64,000 bases of DNA from Dipetalonema caudispina (taxonomy: Eukaryota; Nematoda; Chromadorea; Rhabditida; Onchocercidae): contig JABVXV010000211.1 in assembly GCA_013365325.1 (NCBI GenBank), forward strand, positions 48,517 through 112,516, written 5' to 3'. Below the pieces are notes generated by a model, which worked only from the letters and a program-made list of their open reading frames with translations, searched no databases and was not told the origin of the DNA. Made by a program: the position numbers and the translations under genes. Positions 51,201 through 64,000 of the stretch are shown piece after piece; position 1 is the stretch's first letter, and each line of letters starts with the position of its first letter.

Positions 51201-54200
51201 AAAATTTTGCTGATAAAGGCTTGACAGAAAAAACTATCACAGAGAATGATATGATAATTAAATTAGCTTAATGGAATGTGGATCAGATATCCCAACTAAA
51301 GAATAACAATCATTTTCAGCATTAGCATTTCTTTCTGTATCTCATTTACTCAAATAGAAAAATTTAAATCAGGTATACCTGAATGATGACTGCTGATGAT
51401 CCGATCTGAACCAATATAGCTGCTATAGCGATTTGTAGAAATATGGGAAGTACTGCTACCCTGAGATAGTCGTCTCTTTGGTTCCTCTTCTAATAACGTT
51501 TCCGAATTTGCTGCTTCCATATCATTTAGTTCTGTACGATGAAAAAAAAAGTTCGCGTGAACTGATACACTTTCAAATATTAGTTATTTAATTAATTCAT
51601 TAAATACTAACAATCATTTATATGAGGACAAAAATTTAGCTACTAAAAATAAGTTAATCTTAATATTTTTATGATATGAAACGCTTATAATATAATCACA
51701 ATATATTTTAAAATGAAATTATACTTTTAATTTGTTGAATAGTCAAAATCTTTTCCTCTATTGGCCAAAAACTTATTTTAATGGCCTAAATTTTTATTTT
51801 ATTAGTAATATTTACATGATTTCACGTTATTATGATGCTAATATTCAACAACTGATTTAGTGAATTCCTGCCAATATTTCCGATATGATTAATCAAAGAG
51901 CTGAAGCGAATCTGAAAATTTGCATACAATTAGCAAAATGAAACAAACCTGGATATAGTATCCTGTTCTTATTCAATGGTTGCTCATCATTATTACTATC
52001 ATCCTTCTTCTTCATTATAGAAACAATAGGCGTTGGGCCAAGTTTAATTTTCACCGTAGTGATCGTTCGTTTCGATCCATTTTCACAGATCAATGTACCA
52101 CTTTCACTACTATGACCTTCTGGTCTAAATTATTTATAATTATATTCTTTTTAGTGATAATTTCATCATCATTTTATTAGACTGTATCACAAATGGAACA
52201 CAATGATAAGGATTGATTATACCTGGTTAGATTAGATGTGAAATGCTGATAACAATCAGCACTATTACTGGCACTATCACAATCACCATTCTTATCACTT
52301 GCAATGGATGATCTTTCTTTGCCAAAATTATCAGTGACAGTTACTGTTGTTTGGGAACTCATTTGAGCTTCTGCTTCAACAGCATCAATGTATGCATATT
52401 CATCCTGAAATTTCATCCATTTTTCAACAATTGCTTAAAAAAAAAAACTTCATTTAGCACACAGCAATTTCTTTAATTTCACATAATTTCAAAACTATTT
52501 TATATTTATATAATTCAAATTATAAATTTGCAACTAATTACGGTATGATAATAACTTGATCTTGGATACTATAAAAGTTCTATGATACATTTATAGATGC
52601 TGCATGCAATATCTTGCAATAGTGCACATCGTATTGCATAATTGGTAAGAGAAGCGCATTTTCCAATAATGAATGTATTATCGCAATGCCTAAATCGGTC
52701 TTATAGGAACTATTTTACTTAGAATATTCATTTAATTACAAATATTAATTCACTGTATCATTCAACCTTATCTAATTGATAACTCTCGAAAACTTCGAGA
52801 ATCTTATTAACTATAGTCATTGAAGTCAGATTTCGTTGTGATATTATCCGATAATAGAAAATGCAAAAACATACGATATTTTGATTGTTAAAGCTGCTAA
52901 TTGGTGACATACATTGTCGGGATTGATTTCGATGTCGCCGTAATGCTAACATCGATCTATAAGAAAAAATTAATCAAATTTCAGCTAACATTAAGATTTA
53001 CTACTGTAGTCTGTTCAAATTTTAACTATCCAAGTTTTTCTGACATACCTAAAAGGTGCGCAACATTTTGTGCACAATATCGCAGAATCCTTGGAATGTA
53101 ATTCTGTATGCTTCCTCAATTCCAAATCATTAGGAAATCGTTGTGGACACATTTCACACTGCAATGATATTTGTTCCAATTCGTTGTGTTGAGCAATGTG
53201 TCGACTTAGATAACCGCGTGTCGGGAATTGTAATTTGCATTTGCGACATTGATATAGCTAAATTATCAAATTGTAGCATAATTTTGATCTTACTTCGTTA
53301 TCTGTTTAATTTTCATAAAATCATCATCAAGAAAGAAAAAAAAAAAAAACGAAAATGGTCAATCAATAAACATTTGCAGAATGAATGAACGATTTATCAA
53401 AATGGAAATGATTCATTTGATAATATGACAAGTTCGTAGATCTTTCAATCATCAATGATCATATCGAATTGTTCACTAAATGCATATAAATGTTATTTCA
53501 TTTTTACATATATTTCAAACAGATTACACTCTCTTAAAATTTCTCTGTAAAGAAAACAATCTTTATCAGATAATCAAATATTCTGACTGATAATTTCAAC
53601 TTTTACCTTATTCCTATATTTTTGTAAATAGTTATCGATAACAGCTTGCTCTAAAAGTCGTTTTGGTGCAATCGTTTCCCGCAATTCAATTTGTTGCTTA
53701 ATTGCCAATGCTTCTGTTGTAATTGCTTCAACCGGAACATCAATTGGCTCAGTATGCTGTTCAACTGGTACAGTTGGAAGGGTGAAATTTGGCCGATTAC
53801 TGGAAAAGAAATTTATTCCTTTTATTAGGCATAGTTATAAATAAGGAATGTGTAAATATAACATAAGACATGTATGTATTATAGTACTTTATTTAATTAT
53901 TTACTTAATTATAATTAAACAATATGTTTGGTTGGATTAAATTAGAACTTTAAAAAAAAAAAAAAAAAATTCTAGTATTTTAATAGAAGAACAAGAAGAA
54001 CAAGAAGGTTAGATTATAATCTTTTCTTGAGGACAAAGTTACAAATGTCAGATTGACAATGATTTAAATACTTGATTTTTATCCTTGGAAAAAATTTTTA
54101 AAAAAAAAAAAAACCTGAAAAAATGGCCAAAATCAGTTGGAGCAATTCTTTCCGATGTTTGCTGCAATGACAATTCTCGTGTGTCGAAGAGGTGCGACTG

Positions 54201-54281
54201 ATTGACAGTTAAACGATACATCAAGCGTTTGTTAAATGATCTGCAAACAAAAAGGCATAACTTTCTATAAAAAAAAAAAAA

Positions 54282-54323
<42 letters not shown>

Positions 54324-55567
54324 AAAAAGAAGAAAATAGGAAGAAAAACAGGTTGGAGAAAAAAAGAAACAAAAATCAACGACTAACATATTCCCATTTT
54401 TGGTGCGATCGGGACATTTATGCTGATAAAGATTTGAGCGGAATTTGTAAGTCTGAAATAGTAAATTCAGCAATTTTTTTATTTTTTAAAAAAAATTAAC
54501 AACTAATAAGAGTAAAAGAAGAATGAATTAAAAAGAATGGAATAATGTAATAAATCTCATATAAAAAAAAAAAATTCATTTCATTATATGATAATTTAGA
54601 AGCATATTGAATCAAAAATATAAAACAAATTTTAAAAATTAAAATGTAAAATTATACTATAAAAATTATATTTTGCAAGCATGTAATGTTAGCAAATTTG
54701 TTGAGCTCAACGTTGTTGAAATGAAAAATTGGAAATGAGAAATTAATTTGTGAAAGAAAAATGATGAAGATAGAATGATAATGGAATCGATTGAGCACTT
54801 TTTCTTACTAACTTCCATTGTGATTGTCGTATCATCCTGTCCTTTTGCCTATTCATTTTGTATATAGCACATCCTTTAATTAATGACAACCTAATATCAT
54901 TCAACTAGCCTACTTTTTCATTCTATCATAAAATTCACGCAGAGCTACTACATCCTTTAAATTAATTATTGATAATCTAATTGTAAATTATAAAATTGCA
55001 AATGAACTATCAGCACAGATATGCTTCGATTTTCTTTTCATCAATACGATTTTGTACATATATTGCAACTGTAATGAAATTAAATAATATTTGAAATATT
55101 TCAAATATATCAGAAAATTTGTTGTACTTATAAAAAATACAGTTATGCATAAAATATTATAATAAATGTAAGTAATAAAATTCAACATTCAATATGAAAT
55201 AAGTTCTTTTTTTTTTTTCCGGTGAAGAAAACAATGAAAAAAGATAGATGCCAATTTATTTATTACTTTTAAGATCAATAACAAAAAAAAAGGAAAAAAA
55301 AGGATAAAAATTTGTTGAAACCTTATAGCAAAATTTGCATCTGAAGGGTCGATCGTTGGAATGTTTTACGGCATGCTGTTTAAGGTACCATACAGAATTA
55401 AATAATTTGCCGCAATCTTTGCATGCACATTGTTGATTCTTTTCCAAAGTTATATTGACATTGTCCACTTCCGTTGGACAAATTACAACCGGCGGTGGCG
55501 GTACTGTTGCTTCCGTTGGTTGTGTCTGCAAATGTACGAAATATTTATTCATTAATTCATTTTTGTT

Positions 55568-55610
<43 letters not shown>

Positions 55611-56223
55611 TTTATTTTTTAATTTTTTTATTTTAACATTGCAAAACTTTATGACAACTTTCTTTTCTATATCTTACGTACCAATAAAAATTAATAGAAA
55701 AACATCTTGTCACCATTTTCTTTGTTTCACAAACATCCAAATTGGCGAGTGGACTGAAAGAAATGATTCAAATCCTCCTTTGCGAGATTGATATTTAATC
55801 AAATGACGCAATATGTGACGCATTGTCTCGAATATATCCGATAGTTATGCTGTTCTCGCAGTTTTACTCATAGAAGAAACCTTAATCTTAGAGTTACTAA
55901 TAATGACTACCTTAATTTTTTTTTCTTTTTTTTTTTGCAATACTAAATGATAGTTAATGTTTATGGTAAACAATCTTTTTTAAGAATTTTTTAAACAAAT
56001 AATGATAGAAATTGCACAAAGTTCATTGATAAGTCATTTTTTTGAACCTGATAATTAAATGTTGCAACAAAAAAAAAAAAAAAAAAAAAAAAAAGAAAAG
56101 GATGTTTAAATAATATAAAATAAATCAAATTTTAACAAAAATTTTCATTAAATTAACAATTAAAATTGAAATTACCATTCGAACATCGTTCAAGTTCAGA
56201 TATTGCTGTTCAATCTGCATCAT
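44188..56223 (-). CDS. Multi-exon C2H2 zinc-finger protein, putative transcription factor
   Basis: Twelve minus-strand exons join in phase: 56223-56176, 55525-55322, 54452-54388, 53799-53607, 53257-53049, 52956-52875, 52404-52223, 52124-51949, 51531-51379, 50957-50724, 49901-49790, 44314-44188, about 594 residues. Fingers in order: CKDCGKLFNSVWYLKQHAVKH (positions 51-71), CKFCYKTYKFRSNLYQHKC (C2HC, split by an intron), CRKCKLQFPTRGYLSRHIAQH, CEMCPQRFPNDLELRKHTELH, and a variant CTKCCAPF..RRHRNQ..C. An uncharged helical linker separates fingers 2 and 3. After the fingers come acidic, Ser-rich and a Ser/Gly/Asn run (SGSNSSSSSSGGS) region typical of disordered transcription-factor tails. I cannot name the ortholog. 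The first exon has ATGATG but may be internal. The last exon, 5.5 kb away, is the least certain. Confidence 0.78.
48277..48605. repeat. Tandem repeat, three copies of about 100 bp
   Basis: Three diverged units each contain ACATACAC-GACA, a TATTAATATTAATA-type core, TTTGACATACATTAA and ATGCATGTAGATATT. The ATGCATGTAG marker falls at about 48369, 48473 and 48571, giving periods of about 104 and 98. The minus-strand ORF across it is simply the repeat translated (recurring YVMLHNIYMH). Confidence 0.9.
49019..49060. repeat. (CT)n-rich tract
   Basis: Pyrimidine dinucleotide run followed by poly-T. It lies in the large presumed intron of the zinc-finger gene. Confidence 0.85.
54265..54320. repeat. 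Poly-A low-complexity run inside zinc-finger intron
   Basis: An A-rich run of more than 50 bases with a single C interruption, continuing as purine-rich sequence to about 54370 close to the exon at 54388-54452. It gives Lys-rich and Phe-rich spurious ORFs. Confidence 0.85.
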
Positions 56224-59006
56224 CGTGCCAGCTGATCGATGTTTTCTTCGTTACAATAAAAATTTAGCAAATTTGAGTTCAGCGTTTTCGTCGCATCTTT
56301 TCTTTATTACCATAAAAATCTCTTGAAGGATTAAGTTTATTAAAATTAATGAGTAGCATTATTGCGAAAAAAACAAAACAAAAAACAAAAAAAAAAAAAA
56401 AAAAAAACGATTAGTGGCATTAATTCATTACATCACAATTTTTAACATAATTAGATATATCGCTCTTTCTTTTATTTATGCTTTCAAAAATTTTCACAAA
56501 GTTTTGAAAACAATGAAAACGATGTATAAATAAACAAAATAACTTCAAAGTGCAAAATAAGAAAGTGAAATTACACCAATATTTTAATTGAAATTAGTTA
56601 TGGTTGAAAAACAAAAAAAAAAAAAATTCGAAAGTAAAGATTGAAAATGAAAAAATCTAAAAATGCTTGAAGCTTCTCTTGTAAAAAATTTTAAAAAAGA
56701 TGAAATATTATTCTCAAAGAACCAGGTAAAATTATTTTTACCTGAAAGATACTCGTCAATTAAATGAAACCTTATTTGATTATTTCAAAAAACTTTACAT
56801 ATGCTATGGTTCAAGGGGTCATTTTTGATTATTATTATTATTATAAAGTGTTGATTCAATCTAATATGTTAATTTCATTATGTTTCCTAATCAATCATGT
56901 AATTCAATTAATAATCAAATATAAGATCATATAAAAAAAATATCAGAATAATTGATAGGAGAGTAAGAGTAAAATGAATGGACAAATCAATTGATAATCA
57001 AATCAATTTTATAAGCGATATTTTAAAATAAATTGTATAGTTCTGTAAAATATTGAATATGAAACCACCAAGAAATTATCGCAAATGATATTTCAAAGCA
57101 AATTATATTTATTTATCGCAAATTATATTTATTTTTATTGCACTACTGATAACCGTTGAAATGATCAATTCTTCTTCCTCGCTTATCTTTCATTATCAAA
57201 ACTTTCCAAGAAATATATCTGAGACATTTCTCGAAATGTTAGTAAAATGTAACTTTTAAATTTTAATTGATCAAATAATGAAAATATAAAACTCAATTAC
57301 TAGTAATCGATTATATCTTCTTTTTTCATGAAAAATTCACATATTTGCACAATTAATCCTTTATAAAAGGAAATAATATTTTGGATGAAATTATGGATCT
57401 TTTTGAAAAATAGTAGAATAACCAGTGATCAGCTACATTTAATTATTTCGTTATATTCTTTTGCTAATATAATAGACCTGTCGTAAAATCATAATTTAGT
57501 GGATCAATTTTCAACATAAGTCATACTGTAAAATGTGATTCAAATTTTTAAATGAAAATTTTCAAATATTGCATGGAAAGTTATATGTTAACATTAATTT
57601 CTCTTAATTGACATCTTTGCAATAACTTCTATAAAGAGGAGCTTCTGTTATAAAACTGATCTGAAGCAAAAGATTCCTTCAGATGATCCAACAATTGAGA
57701 GCAATAAGACAATGACAATGAATGAACATTTGATATTTAAGATTTATTGTTCAATCATTTAAATGAAATGTCGCTATTGCAATGAAATCTGGATTTATCA
57801 ATTATCATATTTTGTTATCACTTCAATGCATCAATATCGGTTTGTATTAAATTTTGATAGAAAAAAAAAAAGAAAATTTTATTAAAGTAATATAATTAAA
57901 AATATTTGCAATAATTCTATATCGTTTAAAATTCAAATAATGCTAAAGAATTAAAATTATCTTTTTGTAATAATTTACAAATGACTAAATTAATGACACT
58001 ATCGTTAAAGTAATATTGAAAAATTTTTAGCTGTCCTTAAAAATCTATGAATATTTTGTTAAAAATGATGAAATAATTGAGCATTCATGCGTATTTTGCA
58101 TTTCACACGAACTTAATATTTAAAAAAAAAAATAAAAAAAAATAAATAAAAAAAATGTGAATTGATGTTTGACAATAATAAGTATTTGAGAGAAAATCAA
58201 AGGAAAGAGAGAGTGAATTTAATGATACGATCACGTTTACGGTATAAAAAAAAAAAAAAAAAAAACATTTCCATTTGATATTATCTTATATTTAATAGGA
58301 TATTAAAATTATCCGAATATTTAGTATATCCATTACGGAAATTAGAATATATTTGAAATAGTGAATGAATCTTCCGGACAACATTTCTGATATTATTATT
58401 ATTATTATTCATTTTAATCTATTCACTTGGTTAAGTTGCAGCTGATTACAGCATTATAAGTCATATCAATGATAAACTGGTCGATGAATTCAATCACTCA
58501 AATTGATCCGTTGAAGAATAATGACACTTTTAGGATTTTTTCTCATTCTGAAATGAAAATTGATTCAGATCAGGCTATAAAATTAGCAAAATAAATGATA
58601 TTTTATTTCCTTCATTTGTAAATTATCTCTGATTGTTCTCGCAAATTTTTGTAATAATATTGCATAGATCAGTATTAGTAGTATGATTGAATATGGAGTA
58701 ATTAATACTCCAAACGAAGTAGAAATTATATCTTTTTGTTAGAATTATTCTTCTGAATCTAAATTTTAACACATCCTAATTTTAAAAATTATTCAAAAAA
58801 AACTAATTGCATATTAGAAATAGTTAACAGGTAAAATTTGCTTGCATAGCAGAAATTTAAATTTCGAGCTTAATCTCATATATTAAAAATAATAAATGGT
58901 ATAAAATCGTTGTTACATAATTTCAACTTATCAATTGTTTGTCCATAAAGAAATTTGCTACTATTTATAGATAATTTTTGATGAAAATTTGCTCCTATTC
59001 TAACCT

Positions 59007-59141
59007 GATAAGGTTATCTGAGGTCATTGATAAAGGAACGGGTAAAATAGGTGGTTATTTGGAGGACATTTGAGGGTAAGCAATGACAAGTTTCGGGACA
59101 GACCACAAAGTCAAGTTGATGATAGATCCGATCAGTGATAA
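59007..59141. promoter_or_regulatory. Cluster of GATA-factor motifs
   Basis: GATAA and TTATC form a perfect inverted pair separated by GG (59007-59018). Further GATAA sites lie at 59029-59033 and 59137-59141. They sit in the least AT-rich part of the region, about 2.8 kb upstream of the first recognised zinc-finger exon. Binding is not shown by sequence alone, since GATAA is short and frequent in AT-rich DNA. Confidence 0.35.
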
Positions 59142-59259
59142 GCTCTCACTTCCCTACGAATTACTCTATCGACAAAAGGGCATCTCAATTACAGTCCATG
59201 CAGAGACATCTATGCGCATTCCATTCCAATTACTCGCTGTACATAATCCTCCCACATAA
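59083..59259 (+). CDS. Short isolated ORF of 58 codons, unrecognised
   Basis: Starts with ATG (MTSFGTDHKV) and ends with TAA. Its amino-acid composition is balanced (VKLMIDPISDKLSLPYELL, then ISITVHAETSMRIPFQLL), unlike the Lys/Asn/Phe/Ile-rich noise around it, and its base composition is clearly less AT-rich than the flanks. No splice-linked partner or homolog is recognised. It may be a coding exon, a small protein, or a chance ORF in a regulatory island. Confidence 0.25.
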   Translation: MTSFGTDHKVKLMIDPISDKLSLPYELLYRQKGISITVHAETSMRIPFQLLAVHNPPT

Positions 59260-60072
59260 CCTCTCGACGAAGATTACAGTGAAGAAATAACTAATTATTG
59301 ATGATGGGTATGATGCTATCTGATTTGGGTATGTATAGGATAGATGAGGGGGTAGGAGAAGGTTAAATGAGTTATCGTGATGTTGCCTTCAAAATAATCA
59401 ATCATCAACCTATATATCATTCCATGATAAGATCAAAATCCAAATTGGGCATTTCTTAAATAATCTTTTTAGGGTGAGTTAGAAAAATGGGCCAATGCGA
59501 AAAATGTGCTAAGATAACAAATAAAGACGAAAAGTGTAAAAAAATGAAATGAAATTTAACAATTTGATAGTCAAAATTGCTTCAATTTTACCAAAAATAA
59601 CAGCAAAAATGGAGTACTTGAATGGAATGAAATGTGAATATAATATAATAAGCCCAGTTAATTTAGTATCCATTCTAAAGCTTTATGATTATTTTAAGCT
59701 TTATCACATCGAAAGAAACGATCTGTTTCATTTTTCCTTCTTAAATAATTTAACGATCAAAAAAAATACCGTTAAATAGTAAAAGAAAAAATAAAAAAAA
59801 TAATAAGAAGAAATGATAAAAATAAACGAATGAATTATTAAATGGTAATCTATCATAGTTGAAATTATTAAACATCAAAAAATTGAACAATCTAATAACT
59901 CTAAAAAGTTTTTAAAATTTTTTTCAATTGAAAATTATAAACATACTAAAATAAATATATTATATAAGTGACTAATTTTTATTATAAGCCATTTTTAGCT
60001 TAAAAAAATTAAACAAAAAGAATTTCATTTTTCCTAAAATGATAGAAGCAATAAAGAAAAGTATCGTGAATG

Positions 60073-60074
60073 TA

Positions 60075-60107
<33 letters not shown>

Positions 60108-60176
60108 TTATGTGTGTGTATGTGTGTGTGTATGTATGTATGTATGTATATATATATATATGTATGTGTATGTATA
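60073..60176. repeat. (GT)n/(TATG)n/(TA)n compound microsatellite
   Basis: TGTGTG, then TATGTATG and TATATA repeats in succession. Overlapping spurious Val/Cys- and His/Tyr/Ile-rich ORFs arise from it. Confidence 0.9.
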
Positions 60177-60409
60177 GAAGAATGAATTCATCATTTGTCC
60201 TTACTTTTAAAAAAACGGTATTCCTGATGAAAGACCGGACGAAGGAACTAGATCGACGATACATTTATGTAGTAGAGTTGATTCTTTCTACACTCATCAC
60301 TTTTCCCTTTATAAATTATTTCACTCATAGTGGAAGAAAATGCTATTTCACCTTTTGTATTTCTTTTGCAAAACATACATTTTCTCATCTAAATTCTTTA
60401 AGTAAAATT

Positions 60410-60445
<36 letters not shown>

Positions 60446-61944
60446 AAGTTATGAAAAATTTTTCACTTAATTTTTCCCAGTAATACAAAAAAATTTTGAT
60501 TATCATTTCTAGGTTTAACAAAAGGAAAACCGTGAAGTGTGTTGAAATTTCTTTTAACAAACTTTTATATAAATACATTTGTGATTTTTTTATTTATAGT
60601 TTAGTAAATTTTTAATTTCATTAAATTTGCAATATTTTAACAAAAAAGGATTTTCCTTTTTTTTTTTTTTTTTTTACTGCATAATCAATTTTCTGTTTAT
60701 CTCGTCATTCAAATTTATTTCGCTAACTTTATGGATCGAATATTTTTACCAAGGGAAAACTAGAAATTTAAATTCAGCTTTTAGGCATAGTATTAAGGAG
60801 GGAGGGGGGGGGGAAAAAAAAATGTGACAGCGATGTAAAAGATTGATGTAACAAGTACTAAATTTGAAAAATTCTATTTCAGAAACAGTCAAATCTTCTG
60901 AATCCTTCTTTCTCTTTCCTTTTAAATTCTTATAGTAGGCGCATAAATCCATCGTTATTCAAAAATAAGTAATCAAAGAACTACCCGCACTTTTTCATCC
61001 TATTGATATTGATGCATTGAGAATTCGAGCATTGAAACTTTTCCGAAAATATTGATTTATTCAAAAAAAAAAAAAAAAAAAAAAAAAGAAAAATAATTCC
61101 AGGATTTATTCTTGAACAGGTGATCGATCATCTCAATAATATGCAAAATATTTCTTTCGTCCAGCAAATAGGTAGAAGAAGAAATGTTGTAACTGAAAAT
61201 TTGAGTAAAACTTTACAAGAAAAAAAAAGGCATGAACAATCAACTGTTATATTTGAATGAAATCATTGTTCAGTTAAATTTCAGTTAAATTTGATAATTT
61301 TTTTTTTGGTAGTAATAATAAAATAGTAATAACAATGCTTGCTTTTTTTTCTAACAATCATTTCTAATGAAATTTTTCAGCGCTAAAATCTTTGAATAGT
61401 AATTAGTTGAGGAATAGACTATTAGTTGAAAGATTTAAAATAATCGGAAGTACATTATTCTTTCATTTCATAAATGAAATATTTCATTTTTAAAAATAAG
61501 GAAAAAGGTCACCATTATCATCGTATTCAGTTTTAATCTTTTTAAAATCTTTTTAATCAGTCAATCTTTTTAATCAGTATTTTTTAGCTAAAAGAAGAAA
61601 TGAAATTATTGCAGTCCAAAAAATAGTTAGCTAATTTTTGAACTTGAAGAGGGAAAAAAAAAAGGCAATTCTTTCATTAAAAACTTTCTTTTTCGATGAA
61701 AAAAAAAAATGCAAAATAAGGCATATTATTTGTTGTTAATTTATCATTTTTAACAAGATGAAATATAAGCTATTATTGTGCAAAAAGATATTTGACAACT
61801 ATCAAAATATCCGGTCCGGATATATCAATGATTGATGGAAATGATAAGAGTCAATCAAGATTCTGGAAATTCCAAATAGCTAAAAAAAATATTGCATTTG
61901 TTGTGGAACTGCATGCTTTCATCTAATAATAACCTAAATCATCA

Positions 61945-62199
61945 GTTAGCTTAAAAAGAATCCTCCAATATTATGAGCTTAAACTTATGTCGTGTACGAT
62001 ATGTGCCGTATCATTTACGTCGAATGTTATAAAGCAATCTTCATGTACTTTGTTGGGTTTTTTTGACAAAAATAAGTACCAATTAAAAAAGCATGTAAGT
62101 GAACACTACGAAAAAGACGATAATACCTATATTTTTTTAAAATTTTTTAATTTTAAATTTCTTCTCTCATTATTCATTTATAGTAATTGTAAAAGATAG
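61945..62199 (+). pseudogene. Isolated C2H2-like fragment
   Basis: A plus-strand frame open from about 61942, after an ATCATCAG acceptor-like site, contains YELKLMSCTICAVSF and later QLKKHVSEHYEK. This has the CxxC and HxxxH elements of a zinc finger, but an unusually long insertion lies between them. It then degrades into Phe/Leu-rich sequence. It could be a real exon with a wrongly retained intron, a decayed finger gene, or chance. Confidence 0.25.
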
Positions 62200-63384
62200 C
62201 TTGTGCTAATTTTTGTACTATCTTATCAAACTATTAAAATGCAAAATTCTTAACCTCTCATTCTAAAAAAAAAAAAAGAGAAAAATGCTAAAATCTTTTG
62301 AAAATTTTTGAAATTCAATTAAAATTTAGGGCGGATACGGTGGTACGGTATCGGAGAAAATGAGAATTTATAAAATAGGGGTACAACAAGAAGCGATATG
62401 ATGAGAGATCCGATTAAAAAATTTTTATCAGTATATCACTTTTAAAACAGCCGCATGAAATGACTTCCTGTCTACCTTTCTCTTTCTTCCTCTTTCTTCT
62501 CTTTCAGAGAGAATTTATCGTCTTTAGTAAGTCCTTTATTTCTACCGTACCGTAATTCAATACCAAAATTATCAAGTAGTTCAAGAATTTCATCAAGTTG
62601 CAATACACAAAAGGTAAATGTGATAACTAACAGTATAATTTCTAGAAACTATCGACTTTTATCATTTTATCATTTTTGATGTAATAATTTAATAAGAGGT
62701 AGAAATAAATGATGAGATGGGAAATAATCTAAATTTTTATAAATTTTATTAAAATTTCAATATGATACATTATCGGATAATATTGTTTTATAGGCCATAA
62801 TCCTTACATGGTTCAATCTGAATAGCAATTCAGAAAAGCTATGATACAGCAATAATTTCTACCGGACAATATATCATAAGCTTTAATTAAATAAGAGAAA
62901 AAAAAAAAAGAAGCACATTACATGTTAGGAGTAAAAAGAAAAAGGTTCCAATAAAACAGACTGATGATCAATTGATCCATCAATGAAGTATTATTATGAT
63001 CGGTGAAGAATGAAACTTTAATGAATATTTCAAAAATAGTCAATGTTATACAAATCTTATAGAAATACTGTAAAATGTTACTTTTGTGTGAGAGAGAAAA
63101 AAAAAAAGAAAAAAAAAAAAAGGTATTTACAATTTGTAATTGTGGTAAAATGAAGTTTATAGAAAAGGGTGGAGCTGAAATGGTTCATCATTTAAGAAAG
63201 GTTGCAAAATGCAAAATGCTTTCCAATGTTGATTAATTATGCCTTAAAATCAGTTGAATAAATCATTTGCAACGTTAGGCATCGAAAAATGAATGTGTAT
63301 CGTCTTCCATGTCTCCACTTTTTAACCTCTCCACCCTTTTTACCTGTCTGCTCAACTTAATGATAATATGATCATTCCGAAGAG

Positions 63385-63422
<38 letters not shown>

Positions 63423-63662
63423 CAACCTATCATAGAATTTGCTACAATATTTTCTGGGAATAAATGGTAAATTTGTTATGAATCATATAAATTTCATTAA
63501 TTTTTAAATTAACCAGAAAATTAATGATTCATTTTTACATTAATTACATTTTGCTACGCGTTATAAACGACTTTTGAACAACAATAAAAAAAAAAAAAGT
63601 AAAGAAAAAAATAATAGTATAAAAATAACATTAAAAAAAAAAAAAAAAATGATCAAATTCTG

Positions 63663-63693
<31 letters not shown>

Positions 63694-64000
63694 ATGATTA
63701 GATTATTATAGTACATAATATTAATTGGAAATATGAAATTTGTATTATGCATATCCTATTAAAAGTAATAAAGGAGAAGAAAAGGATTTAATGATATAAA
63801 TCATCAATTCAAATTACTGAATAGTATTATATTTAATAAAAAAGAAAATGCAAATATTGTTGATAGGGAAGAAAAAAAAAAAAAGAAAAAAAGCAGCATT
63901 CTCGATTTCTCAATTTCTCGATCACCGTGTTTTTTTTTTTTTTTTGGTTCTTTCAAGGCGATAGCAAAAACATAATTCTTTGTAGTATGCCACTTTCAGG

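Larger units (their letters stand above)
56224..64000. other. Upstream or first-intron region of the zinc-finger gene, mostly non-coding
   Basis: No confirmed exon is found in 7.8 kb. It contains many poly-A/T runs (56079-56094, 58246-58264, 60410-60440, 61064-61087, 63389-63422, 63669-63693), a GT/TA microsatellite, a GATA-site cluster with a less AT-rich island (59000-59300), and an isolated zinc-finger-like ORF (61945-62199). Because the first recognised zinc-finger exon may be internal, part of this may be intron. Confidence 0.5.

Noticed and set aside
54048..54499. Phe-rich and Lys-rich ORFs on opposite strands
   Set aside because: Produced by the poly-A run at 54265-54320. Only the short exon 54388-54452 is coding.
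60034..60454. Val/Cys-rich and His/Ile-rich ORFs
   Set aside because: Produced by a GT/TATG/TA compound microsatellite.

Overview
The window is eukaryotic and most like a filarial (onchocercid) nematode. It is very AT-rich, full of poly-A and poly-T runs, and has short coding exons with GT..AG introns. Several genes have a 3'-splice-like site at or just before the start codon, which fits spliced-leader trans-splicing. Two families strongly enriched in or typical of nematodes are present: a ground-like (hedgehog-related) protein and an astacin of the NAS type. Gene models were built by hand from splice signals and checked for phase continuity across exons. Family names come from recognition of the spliced protein, not from a database search.

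Layout. 1-640: 3' end of a membrane-protein gene, perhaps an SLC6 transporter, broken by a 100-N gap. 2128-18680, plus strand: five compact conserved genes in a row, namely RUVBL1 (AAA+ ATPase), TOMM22 (mitochondrial import receptor), MTERF3 (mitochondrial termination-factor family), a peroxisomal acyl-CoA oxidase, and RBX2 (RING-H2 subunit of cullin ligases). 19139-28578, minus strand: secreted proteins, namely a ground-like protein, a small unrecognised ORF, and an astacin with prodomain, protease, EGF and CUB regions. 33008-35831, plus strand: PWP1, a WD40 ribosome-biogenesis protein. 35832-44187: a long gene-poor, repeat-rich stretch. 44188-56223, minus strand: a multi-exon C2H2 zinc-finger gene with large introns. 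56224-64000: mostly non-coding, with a GATA-site cluster, a less AT-rich island and one isolated zinc-finger-like ORF.

The plus-strand block at the left is housekeeping: mitochondrial import and gene expression, peroxisomal beta-oxidation, ubiquitin ligation and chromatin/RNP assembly. Its tight same-strand packing with splice-acceptor-like starts suggests operon-style transcription for some pairs, especially acyl-CoA oxidase to RBX2. The middle minus-strand block encodes extracellular, cuticle or moulting-type products.

I see no bacterial-type system, CRISPR array, rRNA or recognisable transposon gene. The least explained items are a duplicated sequence flanking an assembly gap, a G-rich tract near PWP1, a 144-bp tandem duplication, an imperfect inverted-repeat element near 43 kb, and the island near 59.1 kb.
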